This document shows, one piece after another, positions 33,423-41,909 of a stretch of 64,000 nt of DNA. Position numbers and translations under genes: made by a program. The notes under the pieces were generated by a model, which worked only from the letters and a program-made list of their open reading frames with translations, searched no databases and was not told the origin of the DNA. Source of the DNA: Allobosea psychrotolerans. Lineage in GTDB: Bacteria; Pseudomonadota; Alphaproteobacteria; Rhizobiales; Beijerinckiaceae. The stretch is from NCBI RefSeq assembly GCF_002917105.1, contig NZ_PQFZ01000004.1, positions 124,001 through 188,000 of the forward strand, in the 5' to 3' direction. Each line of letters starts with the position of its first letter. Within the stretch, counting starts at the first letter, position 1.

Positions 33423-36400
33423 TCCGCAGCCCGTGCGAGAAAGGCCGCGACCGAATTGCGCCGGCTCGTCCACAGGCCGCGCCGCTCGGCATCGCTCAGC
33501 CGGGCGCGGATGGCGTTGGCGGCCGGCGCGTTTGCCGTCTCCAGCGCGCTCCAGATCGCCGGATCCGCGCAATAGGCCTGGAAGACGGCATCGAACAGCC
33601 CATCCGCGACGGCATCCGTGCTCGCCGCGAAAACGAAAAGCGTGTCGACGGCCTCGGCCAGTTCCGCCGCCCCGCGCCAGCCATGGGCGAGCTGCGCCGC
33701 GATCCAGCGCGGATGCGTCAAGCGGCCATGGACGATGCGGGCGATGTCTTCAGCCAGGGTGCGGGCCTTCGGCGCCTCGGGGTTTGAGGAGTCGAGACTG
33801 TAGAGCGCGGGATCGCCGCCGAGTGATTTGGCCGCCGCCGCAAGCCCGCCGATGACGTCGGCCGCGCTCGAGGCTTCCAGGATGTCGCGCCCGGCCGTGT
33901 CGCTGACATGGATGAAGGCCTGCGCCTCCCTGATCCGTTCCGCGAAACCCGCATCCGCTGTCGCCGCGCCCTCCGCCCCGCCATAGGCATGGCTGGAAGC
34001 GGCGAGATAGGCCTCGGCCAGTTCGTCGCGCGTCGTCCAGTCGCCGTCGAGGGCGCGGTCGGCCATCGCCGCGCCATAGCGGCCGGGCGCGGCTCCGAAA
34101 ATACGCGCGCCTGCTTCACCTCGGCGACGCGCGGCGGCGGGCTCGTTCCAGTCGTCGGGTTCGTCGAGGGATGCGACCGCCCGCGCAGCCGCGTCGAGCA
34201 GGGCGATCTGGCCCGGAAACGTGTCGCGGAAGGCGCCGGAGATGCGGATCGTCACGTCGAGGCGCGGATGCGTCAGCTTCGCCTGCGGGATGATCGAAAA
34301 CCCCGTCACCCGCGTCGAGGCATGGTCCCAGAGCGGCTCGACGCCCATCAGGGCGAGCGCATGCGCGATATCCTCGCCGCCGGAGCGCAGGGTCGGCGAG
34401 GCCCAGAGATCCATCACGATCCGGCGTGGATGGTCGCCATGCTCCTGCAGATGGCGCGCGATCACGGCCTGTGCGGCGAGACCGCCCAGCCTTGCCGCAG
34501 CGCGTGTCGGGATCGCGCGCGGGTCCAGCGTCGAGAGGTTGCGCCCGGTCGGCAGCACATCGGGCCGGCCGCGATGCGGCGAGCCGGCGGGACCGGGCGG
34601 CACGAAGCGGCCATCGAGCGCGCGCAGCAGATTTGTCCGCTCGGCCTCGGAGGAGGCGGGGTCGTGTGCCGCTTGCCCGAAAATGTGCAGCCCGTCGCGG
34701 AAGGGCAATTCGGCAATGTCGCAGAGCTGCGCGTCGAGCCGGGTCAGCGCTTCGCTCATCTCCATGGCGGGCGTGACGCCACAGCTCTCGCTGAGCCCGC
34801 TGGCTTCAGCCCGCTCGCGAATCTCACGGGCGACGATCTCGGCCCGGCGCGGATCCATCACCTGCGCCTGCGAGAACTCCTCGACGAGATCGCGCAGCAG
34901 CGCCACCTCGCCGCCGGCCCCGGTCTCGGCGAGTTCAGGCGGCAGATGGCCGAGCGTGATCGCCGACAACCGGCGCTTGGCGGGCGCGGCTTCGCCGGGA
35001 TCATCGACCACATAGGGATAGATCACTGGCAGGCCCTGGGTGATCAGGCGCGGCCAGCAGGAGGGCGAGAGCGCGACCGCCTTGCCCGGCAGCCATTCCA
35101 TGGTGCCATGCGTGCCGAGATGGATCAGCGCGTCGATGCGCAGGGTCGCGCGCAAGCCAAGATAGAAGGCGAGATAGGCATGGCCCGGCGGGGCGTCCGG
35201 ATCGTGATAGCGTGCCTTGCGGTCGGGCGTGGCATCGCGTGGCGGCTGCAGCGCGATGGTGAGATGGCCGGCCTGGACGGTGCGGAAGCGGAAGCTGCCG
35301 CCGTCCGGCTCAGGCTCGCCATGGGCGGCGATGAGTGCGTCGCGGGCAGCCGCGGGAATGCCGTCGAGCCAGGCACGATAGGCGCCGAGCGGGACGGTGA
35401 AACCGGCTGGGCCGGTGGTCAGCGCCGTCATGAGCGCAGGCCCATCCTCGCACTGACGGGCGGCGACAGCGTACCCCGCTTCCGCCAGCAGCTCCGAGAT
35501 CGCAGCCACGCTCGCAGGCGTATCGAGCCCGACTGCGAAACCGGTCCGGCCGCCACGTGCGGGATAGTCCGACATCACCAGCGCGAGCTTGCGCTCGGCC
35601 ACTGACTTGGCCGCGAGCGCGATCCAGCCGGCGGCGAGATCGGCCAGTGCTGCGATGCCTTCGGGATCGGGCAGGAGGCGGCGGATGACGAGGCCGGTCG
35701 CGGCATCCGTGACCTCGGCCTTGAACGCGACGGGGATGGTTCCGAGCCTGCCGTCGAATTCGGGCAGCGCCACCTGCATGGCGAGATCGACGGCCGACAA
35801 ACCGCGCGGCGAAGCCTTCCAGCCCTCGCGCGCGCTGCCGACGGGTACGGCCTGCAGCACCGGGCAATCTGCGGAGTCGAGCACGAAATCGCCGCCCTCG
35901 CGAGCCGAGAAGGCGGTGGTGGTGACGATCAGCGCGGGCTTGCGCAGGGCGATCAGCGCCGCGAGTTCCGCCGCAACAGTGGGGTCCTTCAGGCTGGTGA
36001 GCGCCAGGATCAGCGGGGCGTGGCCGCGTGCGGCGAGGGCGGTGGAGATCGCCTCGGCCATCGCCGTGTCGCCGGCGCTGACGCCCGAGCGGTAGACCAG
36101 GACTTGGACGAGCGGAGCGTCAGCGGGGAGGGCGGCGAGCGCCTCGCGCCACGGGATGGGAGTTGCGCCCGCGCCGAGCGCGAAGAGCGAGGGGAGCGGA
36201 AGAGGAGGAAGGGAAGGCACTTCGGAAAGGTCGTGCGCGCCATCATCCGTCAGCGCTTCGCGCTGCCACCTTCTCCCCATCAAAGTCGGTTGTTGCCGAC
36301 TTTGACACTCAGGGTTGCCCATCTCGGGCAAGCCCGAGATGGGCGGGGAGAAGGAAAGAGCCGGCGCCGCCTCGCCCTTCTCCGCTGGCGGGAGAAGGTG

Positions 36401-36925
36401 GCCCGAAGGGCCGGATGAGGGGGCGCCGTGACCTTCGAGATAATCCCCGATCCGCCCGAGCAACCGCCGCATGTTCTCGGCACCGCCACCGGCATGGAAA
36501 TAGCCGAGCAAGTCGGCCGCGAACTCCGCCGGCACGGTGCCGTGCTCCGCCAAGCGCGCATCCGGCCGGTCGTCGCCCGGCAGCACGGCAAGCCCGATGC
36601 CTTCGCGCCGGCAGGTCTCGGTCAGCTGCTCGACGCCGTAACGCCAATAGTCCAGCCCGCCGAGACAGCGCACCAGCACGAAACGGCTCCTTGCCGCCGT
36701 CTTCTCGACCAGCAGGTCGACGGAAAGCGGGTGCTTGAGCCGCCTGAGCGAAGCGAGTCGGACATCGAGCCCGCTTGCTCCGGCAGTCATGCCGGCGGCG
36801 ACCGCGATCGCCGAGAGATCGCTGTCGGCATAGGACAGGACCAGCACATCTCCCGGCGGCAAGGCGAGGTCGACGGCGTCTTCGCCGTCGTCGAGCCTGA
36901 TCTCGCTGGTCGGGAGAAGGTGCAT
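33419..36925 (-). CDS. cobN: Cobaltochelatase subunit CobN with an in-frame repeat insertion
   Basis: A 1168-residue large subunit of the ATP-dependent cobaltochelatase that inserts Co2+ into hydrogenobyrinic acid a,c-diamide with CobS and CobT, which are not in this window. Conserved segments include LPGDDRPDARL (115-125), HLGTHGTMEWLPGKAVALS, YPYVVDDPGEAAPAKRR, RDGLHIFGQA, GRPDVLPTGRNLSTLDPRAIPT and RVTGFSIIPQAKLTHPRLDVTIRISGAFRD. Residues about 165-222 are encoded by intergenic-type palindromic repeats and replace the usual linker before the second domain. Homologues are near 1270 residues, so this protein is somewhat short. It follows cobW after 7 nt. Confidence 0.94.
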   Translation of the reverse strand: MHLLPTSEIRLDDGEDAVDLALPPGDVLVLSYADSDLSAIAVAAGMTAGASGLDVRLASLRRLKHPLSVDLLVEKTAARSRFVLVRCLGGLDYWRYGVEQLTETCRREGIGLAVLPGDDRPDARLAEHGTVPAEFAADLLGYFHAGGGAENMRRLLGRIGDYLEGHGAPSSGPSGHLLPPAEKGEAAPALSFSPPISGLPEMGNPECQSRQQPTLMGRRWQREALTDDGAHDLSEVPSLPPLPLPSLFALGAGATPIPWREALAALPADAPLVQVLVYRSGVSAGDTAMAEAISTALAARGHAPLILALTSLKDPTVAAELAALIALRKPALIVTTTAFSAREGGDFVLDSADCPVLQAVPVGSAREGWKASPRGLSAVDLAMQVALPEFDGRLGTIPVAFKAEVTDAATGLVIRRLLPDPEGIAALADLAAGWIALAAKSVAERKLALVMSDYPARGGRTGFAVGLDTPASVAAISELLAEAGYAVAARQCEDGPALMTALTTGPAGFTVPLGAYRAWLDGIPAAARDALIAAHGEPEPDGGSFRFRTVQAGHLTIALQPPRDATPDRKARYHDPDAPPGHAYLAFYLGLRATLRIDALIHLGTHGTMEWLPGKAVALSPSCWPRLITQGLPVIYPYVVDDPGEAAPAKRRLSAITLGHLPPELAETGAGGEVALLRDLVEEFSQAQVMDPRRAEIVAREIRERAEASGLSESCGVTPAMEMSEALTRLDAQLCDIAELPFRDGLHIFGQAAHDPASSEAERTNLLRALDGRFVPPGPAGSPHRGRPDVLPTGRNLSTLDPRAIPTRAAARLGGLAAQAVIARHLQEHGDHPRRIVMDLWASPTLRSGGEDIAHALALMGVEPLWDHASTRVTGFSIIPQAKLTHPRLDVTIRISGAFRDTFPGQIALLDAAARAVASLDEPDDWNEPAAARRRGEAGARIFGAAPGRYGAAMADRALDGDWTTRDELAEAYLAASSHAYGGAEGAATADAGFAERIREAQAFIHVSDTAGRDILEASSAADVIGGLAAAAKSLGGDPALYSLDSSNPEAPKARTLAEDIARIVHGRLTHPRWIAAQLAHGWRGAAELAEAVDTLFVFAASTDAVADGLFDAVFQAYCADPAIWSALETANAPAANAIRARLSDAERRGLWTSRRNSVAAFLARAAE
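36276..36343. repeat. Intragenic copy of the 67-bp double-hairpin repeat, inside cobN
   Basis: Inverted copy of the element at 8749-8815: CATCAAAGTCGG, TGTTGCCGACTTTGAC, then CATCTCGGGCAAGCCCGAGA. Read on the cobN strand it encodes about LPEMGNPECQSRQQPTLMG without a stop. Confidence 0.9.
36374..36432. repeat. Intragenic CCCTCATCCGGC-type repeat, inside cobN
   Basis: Contains TTCTCC and GGAGAAGGTGGCCCGAAGGG followed by CCGGATGAGGGGGCGCC, the same motif seen twice at about 8558-8745. On the cobN strand it encodes about GAPSSGPSGHLLPP. Confidence 0.85.
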
Positions 36926-36932
36926 GGCGTGT

Positions 36933-37970
36933 TCAGCCCGCGAGCGCGGCCTCCACGGCGGTGCGGTCGAAGCCCTTGAGGCCGATCACGACGAGCCGGC
37001 CGTCGCGCGCCTCGTCGGCGCCCCAGGCCCGGTCGAAATGATGGCTGACGCGGCGGCCGACACCCTGCACGACGAGGCGCATCGGCTTGCCCGGCACGGC
37101 GGTGAAGCCCTTCAGCCGCAGCACACCCTCGGCCTCGGCGGCCTTGGTCATGCGGATTGAGAGTGTTTCGGGCGAGAGACCGGCCGGCAGCGGCAGCGAG
37201 ACCGAGTCGAAATCGTCATGGTCGTGGTCCTCGCCCTCGCCGTGATGCGAGGGGCGCGCCGCGAGATCGCTCTCGGCGGCGGCGTTCAGCCCCACGATCA
37301 ACGCCGGCTCGACCCTGCCATGCGAGGTCTCGACGATCTTGATCGCCTTGGGCAGATGCTCCCTGATCTCGGCGATGACGCGGGCCCTGGCTTCTGCATC
37401 GACGAGATCGCTCTTGTTGAGCAGGATCAGGTCGGCACAGAGGATCTGGTCCTCGAAGACCTCCTCCAGCGGGTTGTCGTGCTCGACCGATGCATCCTGC
37501 GCGGCCTGAGCAGCCATTGCCTCGGGATCGTCGGCGAACTGACCCTCGGCCACCGCCGGCCCGTCGACCACCGCGATGACGCCATCGACCGTGACGCGCG
37601 AGCGGATCGCCGGCCAGTTGAAGGCCGTCACCAGGGGCTTGGGCAGAGCCAGGCCCGAGGTTTCGATCAGGATGTGCTCGGGCGGGTTCGGGCGGTTCAG
37701 CAGCTTTTCCAGCGCCGGCACGAAATCATCGGCGACCGTGCAGCAGATGCAGCCATTGGGCAGCTCCACCACATCCTCTTCCGTGCAGCCTTCGATGCCG
37801 CAGCCGGCAAGGAAGGAGCCGTCGAAGCCGAGATCGCCGAATTCGTTGACGAGCACGGCGAGGCGCTTGCCCCCGGCGTTCTCGAGCAGATGGCGCACCA
37901 GCGTGGTTTTTCCGGCGCCCAGGAAGCCGGTGATGATGGTGCAAGGCACTTTGGCCAGGGAGGCATTCAT
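36933..37970 (-). CDS. cobW: CobW family GTPase (metallochaperone) of the cobalamin cluster
   Basis: A 345-residue G3E-family GTPase. Walker A is GFLGAGKTTL (15-24), the CxCC-type metal site is NGCICCTV (Cys74, 76, 77), the Walker B/switch is ETSGLALPKP (about 99-108) and the base-recognition motif is LLNKSDL (about 178-184). A His/Asp-rich stretch (HHGEGEDHDHDD, about 256-267) may bind metal. It is thought to deliver Co2+ to the CobNST chelatase. It overlaps the DUF1636 gene by ATGA and lies 7 nt before cobN, in the riboswitch-led cluster. Confidence 0.94.
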   Translation of the reverse strand: MNASLAKVPCTIITGFLGAGKTTLVRHLLENAGGKRLAVLVNEFGDLGFDGSFLAGCGIEGCTEEDVVELPNGCICCTVADDFVPALEKLLNRPNPPEHILIETSGLALPKPLVTAFNWPAIRSRVTVDGVIAVVDGPAVAEGQFADDPEAMAAQAAQDASVEHDNPLEEVFEDQILCADLILLNKSDLVDAEARARVIAEIREHLPKAIKIVETSHGRVEPALIVGLNAAAESDLAARPSHHGEGEDHDHDDFDSVSLPLPAGLSPETLSIRMTKAAEAEGVLRLKGFTAVPGKPMRLVVQGVGRRVSHHFDRAWGADEARDGRLVVIGLKGFDRTAVEAALAG

Positions 37971-38377
37971 GATGTCGATCCTTGTTCGCGCAGGCCCGGT
38001 TCCCGCAGGCTCAGCGGCGGCACGCGCGCGACCACGCCCTTGCGGAAGGGGATGGGTCGCTCTTTCCAGGGAATGATGCCGTTGGCGCTGGCGGCATAGC
38101 TCTCCGCCGCGCCGACGATATCGTCGAGATGGGTCTCGGCGTCGAGATCGCCGACGAGATAGGTCCATTTGCCGTTCGCCGCGAAGGCGACGGTGCAAGG
38201 GCGCTTGCAGACGGCGAGGCATTCGACCGCCGCGACGGTGATCCCGGCCTTGCCGGCCAGCCGCTCGCCGAGCGCGGTGGCAAGGCCGAGTCCCGGCTGG
38301 TCGTAACCTTCGGCGAGGTCCTCGCGCACGCGCCGGCAGACGGTGCAGACATGGATGGTAAGATCGGCCTCGGGCAT
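37967..38377 (-). CDS. DUF1636 family ferredoxin-like metal-binding protein
   Basis: A 136-residue protein with a thioredoxin-like ferredoxin pattern: Cys11 and Cys14 in HVCTVCRR, and Cys53, Cys57 and Cys61 in VECLAVCKRPCTVAF. This suits a [2Fe-2S] cluster or a metal site. DUF1636 genes are commonly found beside cobW/cobN. The role is unproven; electron supply to a B12 enzyme (such as the CobG half) or cobalt handling are both possible. Its end overlaps the cobW start (ATGA), and it lies 57 bp after cbtA. Confidence 0.82.
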   Translation of the reverse strand: MPEADLTIHVCTVCRRVREDLAEGYDQPGLGLATALGERLAGKAGITVAAVECLAVCKRPCTVAFAANGKWTYLVGDLDAETHLDDIVGAAESYAASANGIIPWKERPIPFRKGVVARVPPLSLREPGLREQGSTS

Positions 38378-38433
38378 GCAAACGCCTCCGTGTTCGAGAT
38401 GCGCGCTCTTCTCAGGAAGAAGCGCGCGAGGCG

Positions 38434-39192
38434 TCAGGCCTTGGCCGCGCGTCGCGTCGCCAAATCCTTGCGTGTCATCCTTGGCCAGATCACGCCGACA
38501 GCCAGGCCGGTGGCGAGCCAGAGCGCGGCCTGGACCGAGAGCGACAGCGCGGTGAAATGCGCCGCGATCTCGGCTGGAACCTTGCTCTCCGGCGCGGCCG
38601 GATGCGGCGCGCCGATCAGATGCGGCACGAGCATGGCGAGCACTGCCAGGGCCCTAAGCCAGCCGGCTTCCATGCGCAGGAAGACGAAGAGCCCTCCCGC
38701 CGTGACCAGCGCCGTCGCGACCCACCAGATCTGACGAGGCAAGAGTTCGGCCGCAGCACTGCCGGGCAATTCCGGCGCGAGCCCCGCCGCTGGGACGAGG
38801 CCGAAGGCGAGGAAGCCGCAGACCGCCCAGGCGAGCGCGCGCCTGTCGTCGATCGTCTCATTCGCCGCGATCATGGCGCCGAGCAGCAGCGCGGCGAAGC
38901 CGATCGCGGTCGCGACCGTGACCAGCGTGGTGAAGGCGGTGCGCTGCAAGCCGTCCTGCGGCTTCCATTCGGCATGGTCATGGCCGGCGGCGTCGCCGGC
39001 GGGACCATGGGCGAGGATGACGCGGGCCTGCCCGTCGAAGGACGCGAAAGACGGCGCGGCGGCGCGCATCGCCGCCTCATACGTTTCCGCCTTGAGGATC
39101 AGCGGCGTGGTGGTAACGTGCTGGAGCGCGGCGATGACGAGCCCAGCCAGAAGCCCGGCCAGGAGACTGACCGTGAGAACGCGATTGACCAT
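38434..39192 (-). CDS. cbtA: Cobalt transporter subunit CbtA
   Basis: A 252-residue membrane protein starting at the ATG complementary to 39190-39192. About six hydrophobic segments are visible, beginning VLTVSLLAGLLAGLVIAALQHVTTTPLI (4-31) with the conserved Gln-His in the first segment. Histidine-bearing loops (LAHGPAGDAAGHDHAEW, about 60-76, and VPHLIGAPHP, about 193-202) may bind cobalt. CbtA/CbtB are predicted cobalt importers found under B12 riboswitches. It follows cbtB after 11 nt. Confidence 0.92.
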   Translation of the reverse strand: MVNRVLTVSLLAGLLAGLVIAALQHVTTTPLILKAETYEAAMRAAAPSFASFDGQARVILAHGPAGDAAGHDHAEWKPQDGLQRTAFTTLVTVATAIGFAALLLGAMIAANETIDDRRALAWAVCGFLAFGLVPAAGLAPELPGSAAAELLPRQIWWVATALVTAGGLFVFLRMEAGWLRALAVLAMLVPHLIGAPHPAAPESKVPAEIAAHFTALSLSVQAALWLATGLAVGVIWPRMTRKDLATRRAAKA

Positions 39193-39203
39193 GTTCGATC
39201 CCC

Positions 39204-39380
39204 TCAGTGGCAGGGGAAGGCGAGCGTGTGGCGCGTGTCGTGGGCGGCGTTGTGGACGCTGCTCGAATGCGCGAAGCCGACCGTGAAGATCAGCACGCTG
39301 CCGAGCAGCAGGGCGACGAGTGCGGCCTTGGCGCGTTCGGAAACGCCGGCGGAAGTCGAAAGCGAAGCGGAGCTGTTCAT
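39204..39380 (-). CDS. cbtB: Cobalt transporter subunit CbtB
   Basis: A 58-residue single-span membrane protein. It reads MNSSASLSTSAGVSERAKA, then a transmembrane segment (ALVALLLGSVLIFTVGFA, about 20-37), then the characteristic histidine-rich C-terminus HSSSVHNAAHDTRHTLAFPC ending in His. That histidine cluster is the expected Co2+ site. The ATG has CCAGGAG 7-8 nt upstream. It is the first gene after the cobalamin riboswitch, so low B12 should switch on cobalt uptake and the cob genes behind it. Confidence 0.93.
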   Translation of the reverse strand: MNSSASLSTSAGVSERAKAALVALLLGSVLIFTVGFAHSSSVHNAAHDTRHTLAFPCH

Positions 39381-39429
39381 CGTGTTTCTCCTGGCCGCCC
39401 CGCCGGCGGCCTGTTGGATTGCGGAACGA

Positions 39430-39595
39430 CGACGGCAGGTCTCCTGGCTCGCGGATCTCGACGTCCTGAGCCGCCTTCCCGGGATCGCTCCCAGTGGCCG
39501 ATGGCGCAGAACTCACCGCTTACAGTTGCGGGGGCAGCCGCGGTATCGCACCGCGTTCCCTTTTCACCCCGTTGTCGGGGCACCGTCGCGGATGA
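39430..39595 (-). promoter_or_regulatory. Cobalamin (AdoCbl) riboswitch
   Basis: On the minus strand the order of conserved elements is the B12-riboswitch order: GGTGCGATACCGC, the core GCTGCCCCCGCAACTGTAAG, CCACTGGGAGCGATCCCGGG, and the B12 box AGCCAGGAGACCTGCC (39433-39448). The box ends about 50 nt before the cbtB ATG, so translational or transcriptional repression by cobalamin is expected. It should control cbtB through cobJ if the run is one transcript. Confidence 0.96.
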
Positions 39596-39633
39596 TCATT
39601 AGCCATATGAGCGGTGCTGTGCAATGCACTGCG

Positions 39634-39750
39634 CCGTCATTCTCGGGCGAAGCCCTCGGGTCCGATCTTCGATCGGCCCAAGGATAAACTCCGCGCAGAC
39701 CCGAGAATCTCTTGCGGGAGATGGTCGGCTCGGGGCCGACCATGACGCCG
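39634..39750. repeat. Palindromic intergenic repeat before cobU
   Basis: GTCATTCTCGGGCGAAGCCC with CCCGAGAATCTC, then ATGGTCGG/CCGACCAT stems: the same composite as at 4371-4456. It ends 14 nt before the cobU start, so its last bases are part of the cobU ribosome binding region. Confidence 0.7.
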
Positions 39751-39763
39751 GAGGAAAGGGCTC

Positions 39764-40276
39764 TTGGAAACTCCCCATCTCACCCTCGTTCTCGGCGGCG
39801 CGCGCTCGGGCAAGAGCCGTCATGCCGAGGCGCTGATCGAGGCGCTGCCCGCGCCCTGGATCTATATCGCGACCGCCCAGGCTTATGACGACGAGATGCG
39901 CGCGCGCATCGCCGAGCATCGGGCGCGGCGCTCCGGCAACTGGCTCACGGTCGATGCGCCGCTCGCTTTGCCCGAGGCGCTCCGGGCCGTACCGGCAGGG
40001 CGCCCGATCCTGGTCGATTGCCTGACCTTGTGGCTGACCAATCTGATTCTGGCGGAGCGGGATACGGCGTCCGCGGGCGCCGAGCTCATCGCCGCATGTG
40101 CTGAAGCCTCCGGCCGCGTCGTGCTGGTTTCGAACGAGGTCGGGCTCGGCATCGTGCCCGACAATGCCCTGGCACGGCGCTTCCGCGACGAGGCCGGCCG
40201 CCTGCACCAGAGCCTTGCGGCTGAGGCCGGGCACGTGGTCTTCATGGTCGCTGGACTTGCGATGCAGGTAAAGTGA
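39764..40276 (+). CDS. cobU: Adenosylcobinamide kinase / adenosylcobinamide-phosphate guanylyltransferase
   Basis: A 170-residue bifunctional enzyme (CobU, called CobP in aerobic producers). It phosphorylates adenosylcobinamide and activates it with GMP. The P-loop is GGARSGKSRHAE (11-22), the guanylylated His region is YIATAQAYDDEMRARIAEHRARR (about 34-56), and LVDCLTLWLTNLI and VSNEVGLGIVPDN are also conserved. The start is TTG at 39764 with GGAGGAAAGG upstream; no nearby ATG is in frame. It leads a two-gene run with cobO, 17 bp later. Confidence 0.94.
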   Translation: METPHLTLVLGGARSGKSRHAEALIEALPAPWIYIATAQAYDDEMRARIAEHRARRSGNWLTVDAPLALPEALRAVPAGRPILVDCLTLWLTNLILAERDTASAGAELIAACAEASGRVVLVSNEVGLGIVPDNALARRFRDEAGRLHQSLAAEAGHVVFMVAGLAMQVK

Positions 40277-40293
40277 GATGCAGGTGACGTGAC

Positions 40294-40905
40294 ATGACGA
40301 TCGATGCTGAAGAGGCCGCCCGCCACAAGGCCAAGATGGAGAGGCGCAAGGCGGTGCAGGACGCCGAGGTCGCGGGCAAGACGATCGAGAAGGGCCTTCT
40401 GATCGTCAACACCGGGCCGGGCAAAGGCAAATCGACGGCCGCTTTCGGGCTGATCCTGCGTGCGCTCGGCCATGGCTGGCGCGTCGGCGTGGTCCAGTTC
40501 ATCAAGGGTGCCTGGGCGACGGGCGAGCGCAAGGCGCTCGATGCCTTCGGCAACCAGATTGCCTGGCACAGCATGGGCGAAGGTTTCACCTGGGAGACGC
40601 AGGACAAGGCCCGCGACATCGCTGCGGCCCGGCGCGCCTTCGAGAAGGCGAAGGAATTGATGGCCGACGAGACCATCCGCCTGATCGTGCTGGACGAGCT
40701 CAACATCGCGCTGCGCTACGACTATCTGCCCCTGGACGAGGTGGTCGCGACGCTCGCCGCGCGCCGCCCGGACCTGCACATCGTCGTCACCGGCCGCAAC
40801 GCCAAGCCGGAGCTGATCGCGGCTGCCGATCTGGTGACGGAAATGACGCTGGTGAAGCACCATTTCGCGGCCGGCGTGAAGGCGCAGGCTGGGATCGAGT
40901 TCTGA
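40294..40905 (+). CDS. cobO: Cob(I)yrinic acid a,c-diamide adenosyltransferase
   Basis: A 203-residue CobO/CobA-type corrinoid adenosyltransferase that transfers the adenosyl group from ATP to Co(I). The N-terminal ARHKAKMERRKAVQDAEVA helix, the P-loop LLIVNTGPGKGKSTAAFG (about 35-52), GVVQFIKGAW and the Walker B-like LIVLDELNIALRYDYLP (about 130-146) are diagnostic. It supplies the adenosyl form that ethanolamine ammonia-lyase in this window needs. A short 16-nt-period duplication (GATGCAGGT twice) sits between the cobU end and this start. Confidence 0.95.
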   Translation: MTIDAEEAARHKAKMERRKAVQDAEVAGKTIEKGLLIVNTGPGKGKSTAAFGLILRALGHGWRVGVVQFIKGAWATGERKALDAFGNQIAWHSMGEGFTWETQDKARDIAAARRAFEKAKELMADETIRLIVLDELNIALRYDYLPLDEVVATLAARRPDLHIVVTGRNAKPELIAAADLVTEMTLVKHHFAAGVKAQAGIEF

Positions 40906-40911
40906 GTGCTT

Positions 40912-41892
40912 TCAGGCGGCTATCGCGATCACCACGCCCACCGCCGCCATGGCCCATAGCATCAGGCAGGCCCCGCGATAGAGCCTGAGCGCCCGCCTGA
41001 TATCGGCGGCTGTCGCCTTCGCGCGGCCGTCCCCCATCCAGCCATCCTCGACGCGGGTTTCGCCATAGATGCGCGGTCCGGCGAGGCGCAGGCCGAGCGC
41101 TCCGGCCATCGCCGCTTCCGGCCAGCCGGCATTGGGCGAGCGGTGGCGACGGGCGTCGCGCCGCACGGCCTTCCAGGCCCCGGCCGCGTCGGCCCCCCGG
41201 TCGAGGGCTGCGGCTGCGACCAGCAGCAGCGCAGTGAGCCGTGAGGCCGGGAGGTTGACGAGGTCGTCGAGCCTGGCCGCTGCCCAGCCGAAGGCGAGAT
41301 GGCGCGGGGTCTTGTGGCCGATCATCGAATCGGCGGTGTTGATCGCCTTGTAGAGTGCGCAGCCCGGCAGGCCGGCGAGGCCGAGCCAGAAGGCGGGGGC
41401 GACGACGCCGTCGGAGAAATTCTCGGCGAGGCTCTCGATCGCGGCACGCGAGACGCCGGCCTCATCCAGGCTTTCGGGATTGCGCCCGACGATCATCGCA
41501 ACCGCCTTGCGTCCCGCGGAGAGCCCGCCCTGCTCCAGCCCCTCGGCGACCGCAGCGACATGTTCGTAGAGGCTGCGCTGCGCCAGCAGGGTCGAGGCCA
41601 GAAGCGCGAGCGGCAGCAGGCCAAGCGGCCCGAGCGCGAGGCAAAGCCGGGCCGCGGTCGAGGCGAAGGCGATGGTGGCGCAGAGCAGGATGACGAGTGC
41701 GGCGAGCCCGGCGGCCTTGCGTGCCGCATAAGACGCGGTCTCGCGGTTCAGGCTGTCGTCGAGCGCCGCGATCAGCGCGCCAAGCCAGGTGACGGGATGG
41801 CCGATCCGCGCATACAAGCCCTTGGGATAGCCGAGCGCAGCCTCGCTCACGAGTGCGGCCAGCAGCAGAAGCAAGGAGTCGGGTGGGCTCAT
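40912..41892 (-). CDS. cobD: Adenosylcobinamide-phosphate synthase
   Basis: A 326-residue integral membrane protein of the CbiB/CobD family that joins aminopropanol (or its phosphate) to adenosylcobyric acid. Conserved parts include LGYPKGLYARIGHPVTWLGALIAALD (about 20-45), MIVGRNPESLDEAGVSRAAIESLAENFSDGVVAPAFW (about 138-174), YKAINTADSMIGHK (about 185-198) and RDARRHRSPNAGWPEAAMAGAL. It converges on cobO with 6 bp between stops and is divergent from cobC with 17 bp between starts. Confidence 0.94.
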   Translation of the reverse strand: MSPPDSLLLLLAALVSEAALGYPKGLYARIGHPVTWLGALIAALDDSLNRETASYAARKAAGLAALVILLCATIAFASTAARLCLALGPLGLLPLALLASTLLAQRSLYEHVAAVAEGLEQGGLSAGRKAVAMIVGRNPESLDEAGVSRAAIESLAENFSDGVVAPAFWLGLAGLPGCALYKAINTADSMIGHKTPRHLAFGWAAARLDDLVNLPASRLTALLLVAAAALDRGADAAGAWKAVRRDARRHRSPNAGWPEAAMAGALGLRLAGPRIYGETRVEDGWMGDGRAKATAADIRRALRLYRGACLMLWAMAAVGVVIAIAA

Positions 41893-41909
41893 GCGGGACG
41901 GGAACGATC

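Noticed and set aside
39596..39763. Second riboswitch driving cobU-cobO
   Set aside because: The sequence is a palindromic repeat seen elsewhere (4371), without the conserved riboswitch core.
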